Shown here: one piece after another, positions 11,601-25,649 of the stretch
How positions within the stretch are numbered: the first letter of the stretch is position 1
Layout of the letters: each line of letters starts with the position of its first letter
NCBI GenBank assembly: GCA_019671135.1
Contig: JAHRHY010000013.1
Coordinates: 1,116,001-1,180,000 of the forward strand
Reading direction: 5' to 3'
DNA: 64,000 nucleotides
DNA from: Linnemannia hyalina
Taxonomy: Eukaryota > Mortierellomycota > Mortierellomycetes > Mortierellales > Mortierellaceae
Program-made: the position numbers and the translations under genes
Notes under the pieces: model-generated
What the model was told of the DNA's origin: nothing
What the model saw: only the letters and a program-made list of their open reading frames with translations
Database searches by the model: none

Positions 11601-14600
11601 ATGCAAATGAAAAAAGTGCTCTCAGGAATTTTTGTGTGTGTGTTAGCTGAAAAAAAAAAAGGTACTAGAGAGCATTTGTAACAGAGAGGAGAAGGGGAAA
11701 GTAATGCTGGAAAAGTCAGGAAGAATTATTAGTAGTCGATAATTGAAGGTTCACATCAAGACAGGGCATGAATATTTTTTTTGCGGAGGACAGGGATAAA
11801 TCTTTGGCTTGGGTCCTGAATTTTTGACATGATGTTATGCATGGTGCTTATTGGATTAGGAGTGTTGTTTGTTCACTTGGCTCAAGCTCACAAAACGACG
11901 AGCACACACACACAAACATACAAACAGACAAGCAATAAAAGCGAGAACAAACAACCCCTTGCATGTAATTTCTGTTGTACCTTTTTCTTTACCTCTTTCT
12001 TCTCTGTTCTCATCTCTTATCAAAGAAAACAGAAATGCAAGGTGGAAGGTGCTTTTTGTGTACAACGTAGAGACAAATGCGAGAAAGAAACAAAAAAAGG
12101 TTGCAAACCGGTTTTTGAACAAAATGCTAGAAAGGTACATGCGTGAAGTATATGTCATCTGCTTTTCAGCCTCTTTCCTAACTATCTATTCTCGCATGAC
12201 ATATAGCTTCCATAGTGAACAAGGCTTCTTAATTGGTTCGAAAGAAAACCTTGTAGCTCCTGTGCAGAGAACGTGAAAGAAAGAAGGGTAAAAAGAGCGT
12301 CGTCGATGAATAGACATCGGCTCAGGAAAAGAAAGTAGGAGAACGACGAGAAGTAGAGACGTCCCTGCTACTACCTCAAAAATCAGACGTTTTAACGTTC
12401 ACATCAAAACACCCTTGAACTTTGTTGAGATCCTCGTCGTCTTCCAACAAACTTTTTTAACTAATAAACCCAAATGTCGTCTTTTTCTGTCTCTCTCTGT
12501 CGTCGTCGTTGTCGTCGTCGGTCCTGGCCAAAAAACGATGTTTTTTCCCTCTCTTGTTGTTGTTGATTGTGTTTCAATCTTGTTCTTGGACCTTGGGGTT
12601 AACTCTTTTGATTGTTGACAATTGTTTGACTGTTGTCCTCCTTTATTTATTTATTTTTTCTTCTTGTGACACATGTCCACATGTCCGTCGTTGTTGTCTC
12701 TTTGTCTTTCTTTCCATGCGCCAAAACAAAAAACAATGCGCTTGTCTTGCCTTCCTGGCCTTCCTGGAATGGGCTTATTCTTGCTGACGCATGTTTTAGG
12801 CGTCGCATTAATCACAAGAAAGCAGCTTTCATGGGCATAACGAAGGCGTTGTAAGTTGGAGGAAGTGCGTGCAATTTTGTGGTTGATTTGGTTGCTTGGC
12901 TGCCTAACCTCACCACACCCTGACATCCTCATGCCTTGATGCATCCTACTCCCTATCTCGCTTCACAACGTCCTAGAATCCAAGCAACTAAACCACTTAA
13001 TATCTTCTTCATCTTCTTTTCCATCGCAACCCCCTTGAACCCCAACGACCAAAAAGATTATCGACCAATCTGTGTGTCGAGGGAAAAAATATAGCTCTCC
13101 AATTGGTCCAGGAAAAGCCAACGATGAAGTCTTCATCAAGGAAAAAGGTGGGGAAGTAAACAAGGACGACGTGTGGATTTCCGTAGATTAGAGAGGATTA
13201 TGCATACATGCCGTTTGCAGTTAATTATGTAACTGTAGGCAGTTGCGTGTGTCCAATGGGTCCATAGCGGACAGAGTTGACCTAGTATTGCATTGACATG
13301 AACGCTCTAAATGCATACTGCGTCTCATTTTTTTCCCCCGCCTTTCCTCTCTCCGCTCCCTCCCTTGCATGAACTAGTATGGGTTGTTTATTTTGGCCCT
13401 TGTTTGCTATTCCGTGAAGTCAACCTGGCTCACTTTTAGTGCTTTCCATTACTTTCCTCCAACTCGTACTCTCTGCTGGTGTTGTGCTATTCCTAGGGCA
13501 AGACAGGGCATAAATGCAATGAACTGACCTTGTGAGCCATTAATGCCGGCCCACCCAAGGGTTGCGTATGCGGATACAAATGTGTACGATGAGCCGCAGG
13601 GGATTAGGAATCGAAAGACATGTGGGGAGCCAGAATGCGGGGTCCCAGAAAAAAAAATGACTCTAGCAGTAGAAGGATGATCTATGAGCAAAAAAAAACC
13701 AAGGCGTGTGAGAGTTTTTTTTTTATTTGACAGGTGCAAAAATAAAGGAAACGCTTTGTATGGGCGGAAGAGGAAAAAATAATAACGTCGAGTAAAGACC
13801 AAAGATTTTTATGTATGTGCTGCAAGGGAGGAACGGATGGACGGACTAGACGGCGAAACATAGATACCGTGGGGGTACAAGTTGACCCCCAGTCCCGATC
13901 TTCGGATGTGAAATGTAGTCAAAGACATGTCCTTTCATCTTGCTCCTTTTCATGAACAAAAAATAAAGCTCAGCTGAAGGAAAGAGAAAACAAAGGAGGG
14001 AAGAGGAAGTGAAGAAAAAGGTGGCGTGGAAATAACTGCCTGCCAGTAGCGATCGATCGATCGTGTTTGGTTTCCTCTATCATATGAGAATGGCTTCTTT
14101 ATCATTTCGGTATTTTGAAGAAACGGAATGCAAAGGAGTGAGGAGAAACGACAAACGCGATGATGGCATGAAAAAGAAAAAAAAGGGGCTCATATGAGAT
14201 GTCTGGCAACCAGGATAGAGGTACACATCAATTTTAGTTAGGGTTTCTCCTGTGCTCGAGTAAGAGGGTAAGTGGCATAGGACGAAAAACACAGAAAAGC
14301 AGGATGAAAGAGGCAAAGTAGAAAAGGATGAGCACGTTGACGATCATCAACCTATGATCTCTCTGTAAAGCAGGAAAAGTATGTAATATACCTTCTTGTT
14401 TCTAGGGATGTAGCTGCTTTGCTGGTTGCTGCTGGATGAAGAGCACTGAGCGCTTACTTACTCTCACTCAACCGTGTCTCTCATGCCGTTTTAATACCGC
14501 ATCTGAGCGGCGGTGGATCAATATAATAATTCATTCGCGGGAACAACCGGACAAAGTGTAAAAAACGACAGCCACGATAATGATCGTGCAAAGCGAGGTG

Positions 14601-14693
14601 GTAGTTCTAGCAAAGTATATACATTTTCACGTAGAGGACGTCTCTTCTCTTACAACGGAAGTTGAAGATGATCATGGCGATTGGGCTGTTAAA

Positions 14694-14694
<1 letters not shown>

Positions 14695-14724
<30 letters not shown>
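14695..14724. repeat. Poly-A tract (30 A)
   Basis: Uninterrupted run of 30 A on the plus strand in gene-free sequence. No retroelement coding sequence or target-site duplication was recognised beside it, so it is treated as a homopolymer and not as the tail of an inserted element. Confidence 0.8.
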
Positions 14725-14726
<2 letters not shown>

Positions 14727-17627
14727 GGAGGGTGTTGGGCGGTGTTTGTAGATGAAAGAATAGAAAAAAATAATGGTACAAGACACACGTCCCTTCTTCA
14801 AAGTCATCCAAACCATTCCATTCCTTTATTTCTTATTTTTTTGACCTTCATATGACATGGAAAGAAAAAAATAGTGAGCGAAGGAGGAAGAAGAAAGGGA
14901 AGAGCGGGAAGGGATTGCTTTTTGTTGTTGTTGTGAAGTACAGTCCCATCGGCATATGACAAACCCGCGCAACCCATGGCCCCTTCCTCCTTTCTTCTCG
15001 TTTTTCATTGTTTCTCCAGCCTGCTTGCTGCAAGTCGACCTTTGTTTCTCCAAGATCGTGCTAGAGAGCTAACTGATTGACAAAAATAACAACAAAGTAA
15101 ACAAATGAACCCTTGCTTAAGGAGAGTCAGGGAAAAGTGTGTTGGCGATGGCGATAACAAAATAGTCCGACCGAAGAACCATCTCTCTTTTTTCTGTTTG
15201 TGTTTGTTTGTGTATGTGTTTGTTTGTCTGCGTTGTTGTGCACAATGCGCAGGACCGACCACACAGACTCCATCCCGTCCAACAATATTGTTCTTCCACA
15301 AGTCAACAAAAAACTCCAAAACGAAAGATGACTCTTTTGTTCGGATGTCTATCTGTCTATACTTTTTTGTATTGTTGCGAAATTTTGTCTAAACTGAAAA
15401 AAGGGTTTGAAGCTCGAGCTAAGAAGAGAAAGTGAAGGGGACTAAAAAACTCTAGGAAGAGGCGATCGAGAAGAAGAGTGAGCTTGAAGCAAAGATAGAT
15501 AGGGGAGTGTATGTACCCTACCTCGAAAGAATGAGGTGGTCCAAGTTGCATACACGAGATCATTTCCCGCTCGCTCTCTGACTTTCTTTACAATAGCTCT
15601 CTTTTGACACTTTCACCCGCTTTTTTCCAGCCCCCATTCTTTTTCGGCTACCTCTTAACCCTGGCGCACGCATATGAGAGAGGGAGAGGGAGGGAGAGAG
15701 ACAACGAAGCTGGGCGAGAGCTTTCTCGGCTGGAATGTCATTTCGCCATCCTATCCTATCTTCCCATCCAATCCTTTCCAGATACGCTCTCGCCCTTCGT
15801 TTGCCGAATACGAAATAGGAAACCTGCTTAGTAGGATATCTGCGAGAACTCATTTTCGCTCGTTCGACTGGAGCCAATCATAACCACAGGGGTGTCTTTG
15901 ACTTTGCTCTCGTTCTTGTTCTTGAAATGTCATCTAACAATCACGACTATTTGGCCAGAGGCTTCGTCAGTCCTCATTTTCTCTTTAATTGTACTGTACT
16001 CTTCCCACCTTCTGGGCTAGCTTTTTGGAGAGAGGGAGCAGAGGGAAAGAAGAGAGATAGGGAGGTAGAGAAGAGAGCAGAGGAGCTATATTCTTTTTTC
16101 TTTCGCTGGTTGCGATTGAAAAAAGCAAAAAAGAAAAAAGGGGGTCTTGGGAGATTGTCATGTGATAGAGCATCACATTTGCTTGTGCTTTTCTTTTTTT
16201 TTTTTTTTTTTTTTTTTTGTTCTCAGTTTGCGAGCTTAGATTTTTGTATTCGATCGCATTAACGAGAGTGTACAAGAGAATGTATTCCTCTTTGTTTCTA
16301 CTCAACTTTATGCTTTTTGGCATCTGAACATTTTGACAGCTTGTTTTTTGTGTCCAATGCATTGGACTTGTTGGTAGTAATACGGATGGATTGTTCTTTA
16401 CTGTATGAAGACATATGTCAGAACAAAAACAAAAAAGAAGAAAAGAAGTCAATGCAATCGACGCCGACAGTATTATTTTTAGTTGTTGTTGTTGTTCCTG
16501 AAATCGATTTGATTTGATTGGCAACTGATTTTCCCTTCATTCATTCCATCAGCTATTGTTTGCCTAATCCAATCGAACAAATGAAAAACATAAGCTGGCA
16601 TTCAACAGAGAGAAGGAACCAGCCCTTGCATATGACATAATTATTCGAAATAGCAGTCCAAGGGCTACTTGCCTCTTGCCTCCTCGGTTGGCACGAACCC
16701 ACACCTTTTCACACAGACAAACAGAGGACGCAAACAAACAAACACAGGGCAGGTTCATGCAAGGTCCCTCCACTTCTCTTTTTGTTGTCTCCCTTGCCTA
16801 CTTGTTATTGGATACAATTCCTCCCCTTGCCCGCTGTTGTTACCCTATCATTTTCTGCTGTGTTCGAAGTATAAGGGGGATGGTCAGATTGCAGAAGACA
16901 ATGACAAGGACTAGGACCAAGTGTGTGTGTGTGAGATAATTGTAGCGCGTCTTCATGTAGCTATCCTACATTACCCAATTCCCACATCCACATCGCGTTT
17001 TTATGATTTCAAACAGTCATTGCCACCGCCACTTATATTTCCTTTATTGGCCGCACCCCCATTACTTTTTTTGATGCGGATGTTTCCACAAAGCGACCAT
17101 TCACGCCTTCTTTTCACTTTGAACCAACATCTGGGAACTCTTGAGTTGTGGCCATGATGATGAGTAACAACACCAGCGTAATCTTTTTATTACCCTACCC
17201 AGTCATCTATCTCTCCGATCTATCCATTGTCAACTCATGTGCGTGTACACCATGCCCCTACCCTGTCCCATCCTACTCCTATCCTTTTGCCGTCGTTACC
17301 CATCACTCTTGTTATTTCTGTACCTGGTTGACTCGAATAAAGTTGATGATTGTGTTACTAGACACCTTCCCTCCGCCACCAACCACATGTGCGAAATGAA
17401 AAGGCATAACCACAACAGGTCCACGAACAGCATGAATGAAGCATTGAACAGAGGAGTCCGAGAGAAGGTGAGGGAACCGACTGGCTGACCGGAGCAGTCA
17501 ATTGCCGAAATAGTGAAAAAAGAGCAGAGAGGTACTCCCTCACTCTCTCTCATATCCACTTCTCCACCTTTTGGTGGAAATGGCGGACAGACAAAAATAA
17601 AAAAAAGTCAGACCGGTACTATGCAAC

Positions 17628-17658
<31 letters not shown>

Positions 17659-18282
17659 CCTCGATTATTTATTTTTTTTGTTTGTTGTGTTTGGAACCCA
17701 ACCGGAACCCCATTTTTACTCTTCGCTCGGTCCTTGTCCCTTGGCCGGTCGGAAATGTCGGTCGACATGATTGACTTGGGATGGCTTGGGCTAATTGAGT
17801 AAGTATTCAGAAACATAGCATGCAATGTTAAACGGAAAGAGGTGGAGCATGGTTGAGGAAGCATAAGAAGCTTTTTATTCGTTTTTGGAGACAGGATGTG
17901 GAATGGAATTGTGAAAGTGATGAACGCACGAGCAATGAACGGGATAGTTCAGAGGGGCACTAAGAAAATGAAGAAATGCTTGATAGAAAGACATATGGAC
18001 GTAAGTGACTGATTGCCTGTGATGGAAGCAGTAGAAACAAAAAAGCTTGTTTAATGATGAATGATGTTGGCACTGACGTAGATACCGGTGGTGGTGACGA
18101 TGACGACGAGAGTGCTCTATAAGTGAGTTTTTAAGGTGATGGACGGTGATAGAGTGTTATGCAAAGTCAAGTCTATTGTTTGCGATAAATACATCGTCAG
18201 AGTCCTTCTCTTCGGTTTATTTGTTTGTAGTCCTAATTCTCTTTCCTTCTCCCCTTCTCCGCCGTCTTTTCCTCTACCTTCT

Positions 18283-18475
<193 letters not shown>

Positions 18476-20878
18476 TTCTTCTCTTCTATTCTCTTTGTCA
18501 CCTTCACTTCCACTCTCTCTCTCTCTCTCTCTTCTCTCTTCTTCACTCATCGTTTCCCCCTCATCTCTCCCATTCCTCTTCATCATCTCTCATTTCCCCC
18601 ACCCCCCTCCATTCCACTACTCTTTCGTCCTCATTCGCAACCCCTCCGTTTCCGTTTTCTATTGTTTTATTTTAATACATTTTTTTTTGTATTCGTATTT
18701 TTCGTTCATTCATTCCATCACTCTTTTCCATCCACTCGCTAGCCTTGGTTTTGGCACTGACCACCCACACGCTCAAAAAAATAACAATTATATATATATT
18801 GTTATTCTATTCACATTTCTTTCTCTTTCGTCTCGCTTCTCTCATTGTCTCCCATCCCGAAACCCTCTTTGCCCTTGCTCTCTCACTCTCTCACTCTCTC
18901 TCGTCCTTCCCTCGGTCGTTGTGCTTGTCTTATTATCACACTACTTTGCCCTCACTTTCCGTCTTCCTTTCTCAATTTTCCCTTTTCTTTTTTTTTTTTT
19001 TTTTTTTTTTTTTTTATTCACTTGCTGACTGAACGACCCTTTCCTTCCTTCTTACAAGAGTTCTCCTTCGCTTTATTCTTTTCTCCTTTCTTTTCTTGCC
19101 ATCAGTCATTCTTGTCTACCTGTTGTTCTCATTCATTCATTCATTCATTCACCTTCACTCCATCTTTCTCATTCTCATTCTCATTCATTCCACACGACCG
19201 AAACATTCAGGAAAAAGAGGAGTTACTTTCGATTTTTACTTGTCCAATTGACTTCCTTTTCACTTCTGCTACTGCTCCAGCTGTTCTGCAACCCAGTCCT
19301 GACAACGACAAAGAAAGGAACAAGTCGACAGTACAAAGTAAAGTATTAAATACAAAACAAACGACTCAATTGCTTCTTTTTTATATATTCCTTTGCTCAT
19401 TCTCGCCGTGATCCGCCCTTCCTTTTTATTTCTTCTCTTTCCTTTCCCTTTCCTTCTTTCCACACCTCGATCCACTTCGCTCCCTTCTCTCCCTATTTTA
19501 CACCCAATTAGCCATTTCAACAGTGGTTTTAAGCTCATCTGTCATTCTACTCAACGTCTCGCCTTTTCGTTGTCTCCTGTTCTATTCCCTTCACATTCCT
19601 TTTTTTCTCTGGCCCGCCCTTCCTTCCATCCTTCCTGTCCTTCAATTCCTTCCTTTTTTAATCCTTCCATCGTCCGTTCCTTCTTTGCCTCTTCTCTCCC
19701 TTTCTTCTTCTACCCTTGGCGTTATTCCCTATTTGGCATTTCACACTCTTGTACGCATCGTTTGTATTATTATTCCTACTCAACTCATCGCCCAGTTATC
19801 CATCCCATCACAAAAATAACAAAAGAACGATAATTGTAGACACAATCGCCCACTTATCGTTCACCATAAAAAAATCATTCCTTTGCCCGAACCCACAGCT
19901 TTTTTCATATTTTTTTTTTCTCAGACCATCCTTTGGCCCCCTTGCCCAAAACGCTTCAGAATTCTTGTTTTTACAATACTCACACGCAATTGAATCCGCT
20001 ATTATTTTTATCTTTTCATTCTTTCGTACCATACTTCCCCTTTACTTTCATCTCCTTCCCCATTCCTTCCTCCTCCATCCTCTTCCGGCCGTTGTCCTCC
20101 CTATCCTCAATCTGCTCAATTCTTTTCTATCTCGTCTTCTCTCCTCTCTCCTTCCCCAGTCTTTCTCTCAATTGCACAACATCTTTTGTTCGATAGATTA
20201 CTCAATCGTAGCATCACATTCATTTCTTTTACTTTTTTTCGGCATCGCCCACACAACCATCAATCAACGTTGACCTTTCATTCAAATCGGTAATTTGTCA
20301 CTATCAGCTAATCCAACTAACTCCCCTCGCTTTCTTTCCTCTTTTATTCTTTCTTTTTCACTCTGCGGCCATCCACCATTCCTTTCACTTGACCTATCCT
20401 CCTATCTACATCAACCTCTCCACCTTCTCCACCCTCCCTTGTGACGCGTTGTCAATCGACTTTACTCACTTCTTCCTTCTATCAGTCTACCAACCTACGC
20501 TTTCACTCTCATTCGCGTGTTGATCGATTGACTAATTGATCTTCAAAGAACTGATCTGTTTCAGGAACTGTCCAAAACTCGACGAATAACGCGCCGCTCG
20601 AGACTCTTTCAGTCTTTCCTGTCTGCTCCAAACGCATCAAGAACCTCTACTTCTTCCTTCTTCTTTTCAGCCGTCGATTGATCAACCGTCGTTCCTGACT
20701 ACTTTGTCTGTCTGCCTGCCCGCCTCTTCTTTCATCCTCACCTTGGTCGGACCGAATCTCAAGCTCCTCTTCTGTTACTACTACGCCGCAGTGGACCCTG
20801 GATCGACCGCACACAGAGACAGCCCTGCTTCTCTCTTCATACCTCGTCTTATATTCTGAGTGATTATGACAAGGACCT

Positions 20879-21194
20879 GTAAGTTGCCGTCGAGAAACCA
20901 AAAAAAAAAAAAAAAAAACCACATCGGTTGCCTTTCTTTGGTTGTCTTCTTTAACGTTCCACCCTCGCATTGTCCTCGTTTCTTTTTATAAGTTCACTTC
21001 ACCTTCCTTTTCCCTCTATCATATCTCCTTTGTACCTCCATACCCCTTTTGTGGCTGTTTCTTTTTTTCCCCTGAATGAATGTGAACGTGAAAGAGAAGG
21101 TGAAAGAAAAGGTAGTGTGTGAACAGCCAGGCCAAAGAGAGTTTTCACTGACTGGTACCTACTTCAATCTTCTGTGTGCACGTGTTTATCCTAG
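20879..21194 (+). other. Candidate 5'-UTR intron of the second Myb gene
   Basis: A good donor (CCT|GTAAGTTG) at 20879 pairs with an acceptor (TTTATCCTAG) ending at 21194, about 250 bases before the start codon at 21446. No coding phase can be used to test it because it lies in the presumed leader. Support is only consensus and position. Confidence 0.3.
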
Positions 21195-21445
21195 GTTTCG
21201 GCAACCTCCCATCGACATCGACAACCACCATCGCTGCTGCCGCCAACGACGCATCGTCATCCTCAGGCCTCTTTCGCCCTTTGTAACCTCTTCTTCCTTT
21301 CTCTTACTCTCACTCTCTCCTCTTTCATTCAATATCTTCTTTTCTTTTTTTATTTCCTCACAACACCCACTCCCCTCAATCCATCCCCCCGAGCACACTC
21401 GTATCCACCATTCTGTCCCCACACCCTACCCGCGTCCACATCTCC

Positions 21446-23008
21446 ATGACATCGAGCGATATGGACGAGACCATTGCCTCGTCACCATCCTATGTCTCCG
21501 TCGATTTGGGCCAGCACAAGAAGCGCTCTTCCTCAACAATGTCTCCTCCTTCGGCCTACGAAAACCAACATCCACGCGACATGAGTATCGACTCGACCCA
21601 TCCCAACGCCACCAGCAACAGCAACAATGACAACGACAACGAAGGCAACATGGAGAACTTTGAGCGACCTCTCAAACAAACATTCCGTCAACTCACCCCG
21701 ATCGACACCACCTCGCATCGCCACTGGTCCAACGCCGAACAGGAGGCGCTTTATGTCGCTGTCGAACGACACCATCTCTATGGCCGGTGGGCTGATGTGA
21801 AAGAACGGATGCAGCTTGACCGCTCACTGGAGGAAATTGAACAAGAATACACCCGCATCTATGGCGAGTTGCCCGAATCCGATATTGATTATGACGATGA
21901 CGATGATGATGACTGGTCCTCGTCCGGCTATGACCCTGCCCCTGGTTCGGCTGCCTCGTCAACAGGACCCACCTACCGGTCCTCGTTCCCTAATCTTTAC
22001 CATGCCGCCGGCGGCGCTGCTACACCTGCGCTCACTCCAGCCACTCAAAGCCGTCGATCGTCTCAGGAGATGTATGGGTCCTACCCGTACCCACACTCGA
22101 CACAGTCGACCTCACGCCGGCCTTCGAACCAGACCAACCGGTCGATGCACTCCAGGAGCCCTGATGAAGGTTATGATCACGACCACGATGGTGGGAGCGA
22201 CACGCGGATGAGGGACCGGGACTCGTCGTACCATGCACCATCTCCGACAACACCAAAATCACGTGGAACAGGCAGCAGCGGGAAACGAGGTCGCGGAGGA
22301 GGGTCGGCAGCTGCTGCAGCCGATCGGGCTGCTACCGCTGCGGCTGCGGCTGCCAGGGGTGTGACAGGAGGCGATGGTGGTGACGCCAAACCCACACGAA
22401 CTGTCCGCGTCTGGACGCTTCAGCAGTCGGAGCAGCTTAAGAACTTGATCGAGACTTGTTTCCCCGGCGGCTACCGTATCAACTGGGTCTGGGTCGCCTC
22501 ACAGATGGGCAACACGTTCACGCGGAAGCAGTGCAAGAACAAATGGGAGATTATGCGTCGCCGTGCTGGAACAGACGAGGAGATTGCGCAATTGAAGCGT
22601 GGCTATGAAGAGTTTGGACCTTCTTGGAGCCAGATCCAGGAAAAGTACTTGCCAGAGCGGTCGCAGGGTGGGATCTCGATCATGTGGGGGCTTTTGCTGG
22701 CGCGCGAGGAAGAGGAGGAGAGGAAGCAGCAACAACAGCAGTCTTCGTCCTCGTCTTCAGGAAGGGATATGTCTGTCGACCACGTCAGCCCCACAGCTGG
22801 CTCGAGTGGTTTGGGCCTTATGACACCCGTGTCGCCTTCTCGATCAAGAAAAGAGGGTAGTAGTGCCGGCGCTACCTTCCCCTCTCATACTTCGACCTCT
22901 TCGGTGGCCAGTCCGACAGGATACAAGAGGGGAGCTAGCAGACGGCCTTCGATGACGACTCCTCCCTACGGCGCCAGTTCTCGACACCACTGGCCACCAG
23001 TTGAGTGA
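21446..23008 (+). CDS. Myb/SANT-like transcriptional regulator (second)
   Basis: Single-exon 520-aa protein starting MTSSDMDETIASS. A degenerate Myb-like repeat lies at about residues 91-140 (HRHWSNAEQEAL ... WADVKERM). A clearer one lies at about 320-372 (VWTLQQSEQLKNLIE ... NWVWVASQM ... QCKNKWE), with a trailing half-repeat at about 383-425 (YEEFGPSWSQIQEKYLPERS). Between them are an acidic D-run after ESDIDYDD, Ser/Pro-rich linker and an Ala/Gly-rich segment near residues 280-310. The second repeat matches the W ... LIE..F ... W ... QCK..W pattern of the repeats in the gene at 4016. Probably a nuclear DNA-binding protein; no orthologue named. The start is the first ATG of a frame that becomes protein-like only here; a very long C/T-rich leader precedes it. 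Confidence 0.8.
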   Translation: MTSSDMDETIASSPSYVSVDLGQHKKRSSSTMSPPSAYENQHPRDMSIDSTHPNATSNSNNDNDNEGNMENFERPLKQTFRQLTPIDTTSHRHWSNAEQEALYVAVERHHLYGRWADVKERMQLDRSLEEIEQEYTRIYGELPESDIDYDDDDDDDWSSSGYDPAPGSAASSTGPTYRSSFPNLYHAAGGAATPALTPATQSRRSSQEMYGSYPYPHSTQSTSRRPSNQTNRSMHSRSPDEGYDHDHDGGSDTRMRDRDSSYHAPSPTTPKSRGTGSSGKRGRGGGSAAAAADRAATAAAAAARGVTGGDGGDAKPTRTVRVWTLQQSEQLKNLIETCFPGGYRINWVWVASQMGNTFTRKQCKNKWEIMRRRAGTDEEIAQLKRGYEEFGPSWSQIQEKYLPERSQGGISIMWGLLLAREEEEERKQQQQQSSSSSSGRDMSVDHVSPTAGSSGLGLMTPVSPSRSRKEGSSAGATFPSHTSTSSVASPTGYKRGASRRPSMTTPPYGASSRHHWPPVE

Positions 23009-24231
23009 TATTAACACTCCCCTTTTTTACTCTTTTTTTTTTTATTCAGTGTGGGAGGAGTAATCCTCTTGTACATAGTTCTACCTTCCCACCCTATCGC
23101 TTTTTTTTTCTTTGCTCGAGTCTTCTGTTGTCCACCGCATACTTTTTCAACACCTTTCTTGATGGTGTCTCGCTGATTCCTTTCACAGATAGAACATCAT
23201 CTTTTCATACACAGACACAACCACTCAACAAGCATCATATCGGAATGAATCTGGAGCTTGAGTGCTGCCTCAGCTGGCCTGAGGACATGTACTCGGCATC
23301 TAGACATCATCCATATTCATTCTTTTCTTTTTCTTTTGGCATTTTCTTTCTTTTTTTTATCCTGTTTTCAAGCATATATTTCAACTACAACCAGCGCGCT
23401 TTTCACTCTTTTTCTCATCATTGCTAATACACAGACAGATTCACCATTCGATACATGTCCTGTGTTTAATTTGTGTGCATCTATTGTGCGTAATACTTGG
23501 AGGTTGTTTTTATCATGAAGGATGAATATCGAGGTTGAGATATCATACGTTCAGGCACAATAAGACCTTCAGGAACAGAAAAACAGGAGACTGATTTTCA
23601 GGCACCATCAAACACTCGCACACTTGAGTACGTTCGATTTCAAACAAGCAAAAAAAACCCAATAACACGCCACTCACTGGAATCAGCTCCATTCTACTCA
23701 TGAGTTCTTCCTCCCCTCTCCTTTTTTTTCGCTCCTCTCTCTTTCTGGCAGACAGGCTGAAGAAAGAGCAGGATAATGATGCAAAACCGTTAAATTTCCA
23801 TGTCGTTTTCAAATGCGACTTATTCTTACGCGAGTTATTCAATGGTCAAGGACGAGGCGTTGAGGTCTCAAAGAGAAAGAGAACAATAAAAGTAAAGGCG
23901 AGGTCGGTATACGCCACATAACACAGAAGAAAACCAACGCTCTTTATTACATTAGAGTGGGCGAGTGAAACCAGGGGGAGGAATGGAAAAAAATAAAATA
24001 CCTTGCACCCTAAAAACCAAGTTTTTGGTTATTTTCTCGTGCCCTTGCATATCAATGCACCTTCAAAGTAACCATGAATGCACCCATGGGTCACACAAAC
24101 CTTACCATCGGAAGAAATCGAGGTCCCAGCCCCGGATCCCGCCTCCATAGGGCAAAAACTCACAGATCTCGCTAGCTTACTGTTCAATTATTCTCAAAGG
24201 AATCAAGTATTCAAGTATTCAACAATACAAG
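23009..24231. other. Intergenic, no gene seen
   Basis: T-rich 3' flank of the second Myb gene, then mixed sequence up to the tRNA. Short open frames on both strands are low-complexity or lack any recognisable motif. Confidence 0.6.
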
Positions 24232-24304
24232 TTCCTAGTTGGTCCAGTGGTCAGGATTTGTCGCTCTCACCGACAAGGCCCGGGTTCGATCCCCGGACTG
24301 GGAA
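24232..24304 (+). tRNA. tRNA-Glu (anticodon CTC)
   Basis: A 73-nt cloverleaf can be folded by eye. The acceptor stem TTCCTAG pairs with CTGGGAA (one G-U). The anticodon stem TGTCG/CGACA encloses the 7-base loop CTCTCAC with anticodon CTC. The T arm is CCGGG-TTCGATC-CCCGG. The D arm contains GGTCCAGTGGTCAGGAT, like eukaryotic tRNA-Glu. The internal box B (GGTTCGATCC) is intact, no intron is seen, and a TTTT Pol III terminator follows at about 24311. It stands alone between the second Myb gene and the FAB1-like gene. Confidence 0.95.
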
Positions 24305-25649
24305 TTATCCTTTTGCACCTTGGAAAACTATTGTTTCGGTTCCTGAACTAGTTTCGGTTCCTGAATCTTTTAGCCAGTCAATCAGCAGAAGAGGGAGAGA
24401 AAAGCATGTGGGAAAAGAATGGAGTAGCTTCTTTTTTTTTTTTTGTGCTTCGCCCGAGAAGCTAAGTTTTTTCCATCGAGCTTATTGTTTTGGGAAGGAG
24501 GGGGAGTGACATATGACTGCAGAAGCACAGAAACATCGGTGCTGACATACAGCCAATTCTTTTTTGTTTTGTTTGGGTTGGGTTAGAAGAGAACAGCGAA
24601 TGGAAGGAGCATCGCGTGCTTTATTATTCTTACTGTTAGTCACCTTCAGGCTCACCACCCTTCTCTTTGTGCATCATTGAAAAAAGAAGCCCTCTCCTGA
24701 TGTAAACGGGAGTTTTGTAGTGTCTGAATAAAGAGTGGTAGTGATGATGGCGCGAATGAGACAGAGTCAGAGAGATGAGAGAAGAAGGGAGAGAAAGTGT
24801 ATGTAAAAATTTGTCATTCGGAATATCGAAGGGTGATACGGGTTGGTCATGGAAGGGAGAGAAGTTGGTGAGGGGGAGAAGCTGGAGAGCGAGAGAAGCT
24901 TTATTGTCTTTTTTGGGCTGAGCACACACATTAAAAAAATCATCGGGGGCAAGGGAAGCCGGGACAGCTTTTGAGCAGAGCCGCCGGCCTCCCAGAAACA
25001 GTTAAGATTACATTTGTTTTCCTGCTGTTTGTTGTGTACTATACTTGTTTGTTGATATAGCTTATGGGTGTTGTGTTCCCCGATTATTTTCATCGCAGAC
25101 AGAAGAACATTCCTGTGAATGTGTCAGTGTCAGTGTCACCCTCTGAGGCGGGGGGCGAGGCAACTTTTTGGGCGCATGTTAAATGGGGAGGAAAGAGGGC
25201 TTATGACCAATATCCTTCTTTTATTCCCTCCTTCTTCCTTTCCTCTTTTCTTTGGTGTTGATAATGCACGAGGGATCGAAACGGGTTAGAGAGAACATAG
25301 ACAAGCATATGTTCCCTCTCGCTTCCTTCGCCATCGTTTTTTGAGCTTCTTCGACATTGGGACGTGCTCATGTTTTTATTTCTCTCATCGAATGAATGGC
25401 TCATTTGATTTTCCGTTATGCACTCCAACAAAGTCGATAATGAGAAGGATTTGCTCATTGCCTTTTGACCTTTTCATGCTGACAGATCTTGGATGCATTG
25501 GCATGCAGGACAGCCCAATAAAACACAAACACGAACCACACACACACAAGAACAAACAATACTTCTATCACAAACACAAGGGGTACAGCATGCATAATCA
25601 ATAAACAAATAGACTATTGTGTATTAATCACGCTCTACATATCTACACT
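24305..25649. other. Intergenic, no gene seen
   Basis: It contains an imperfect direct repeat of GTTTCGGTTCCTGAA at about 24333-24367, just after the tRNA, and otherwise unremarkable AT-rich sequence up to the stop codon of the minus-strand kinase gene. No convincing coding frame on either strand. Confidence 0.55.
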
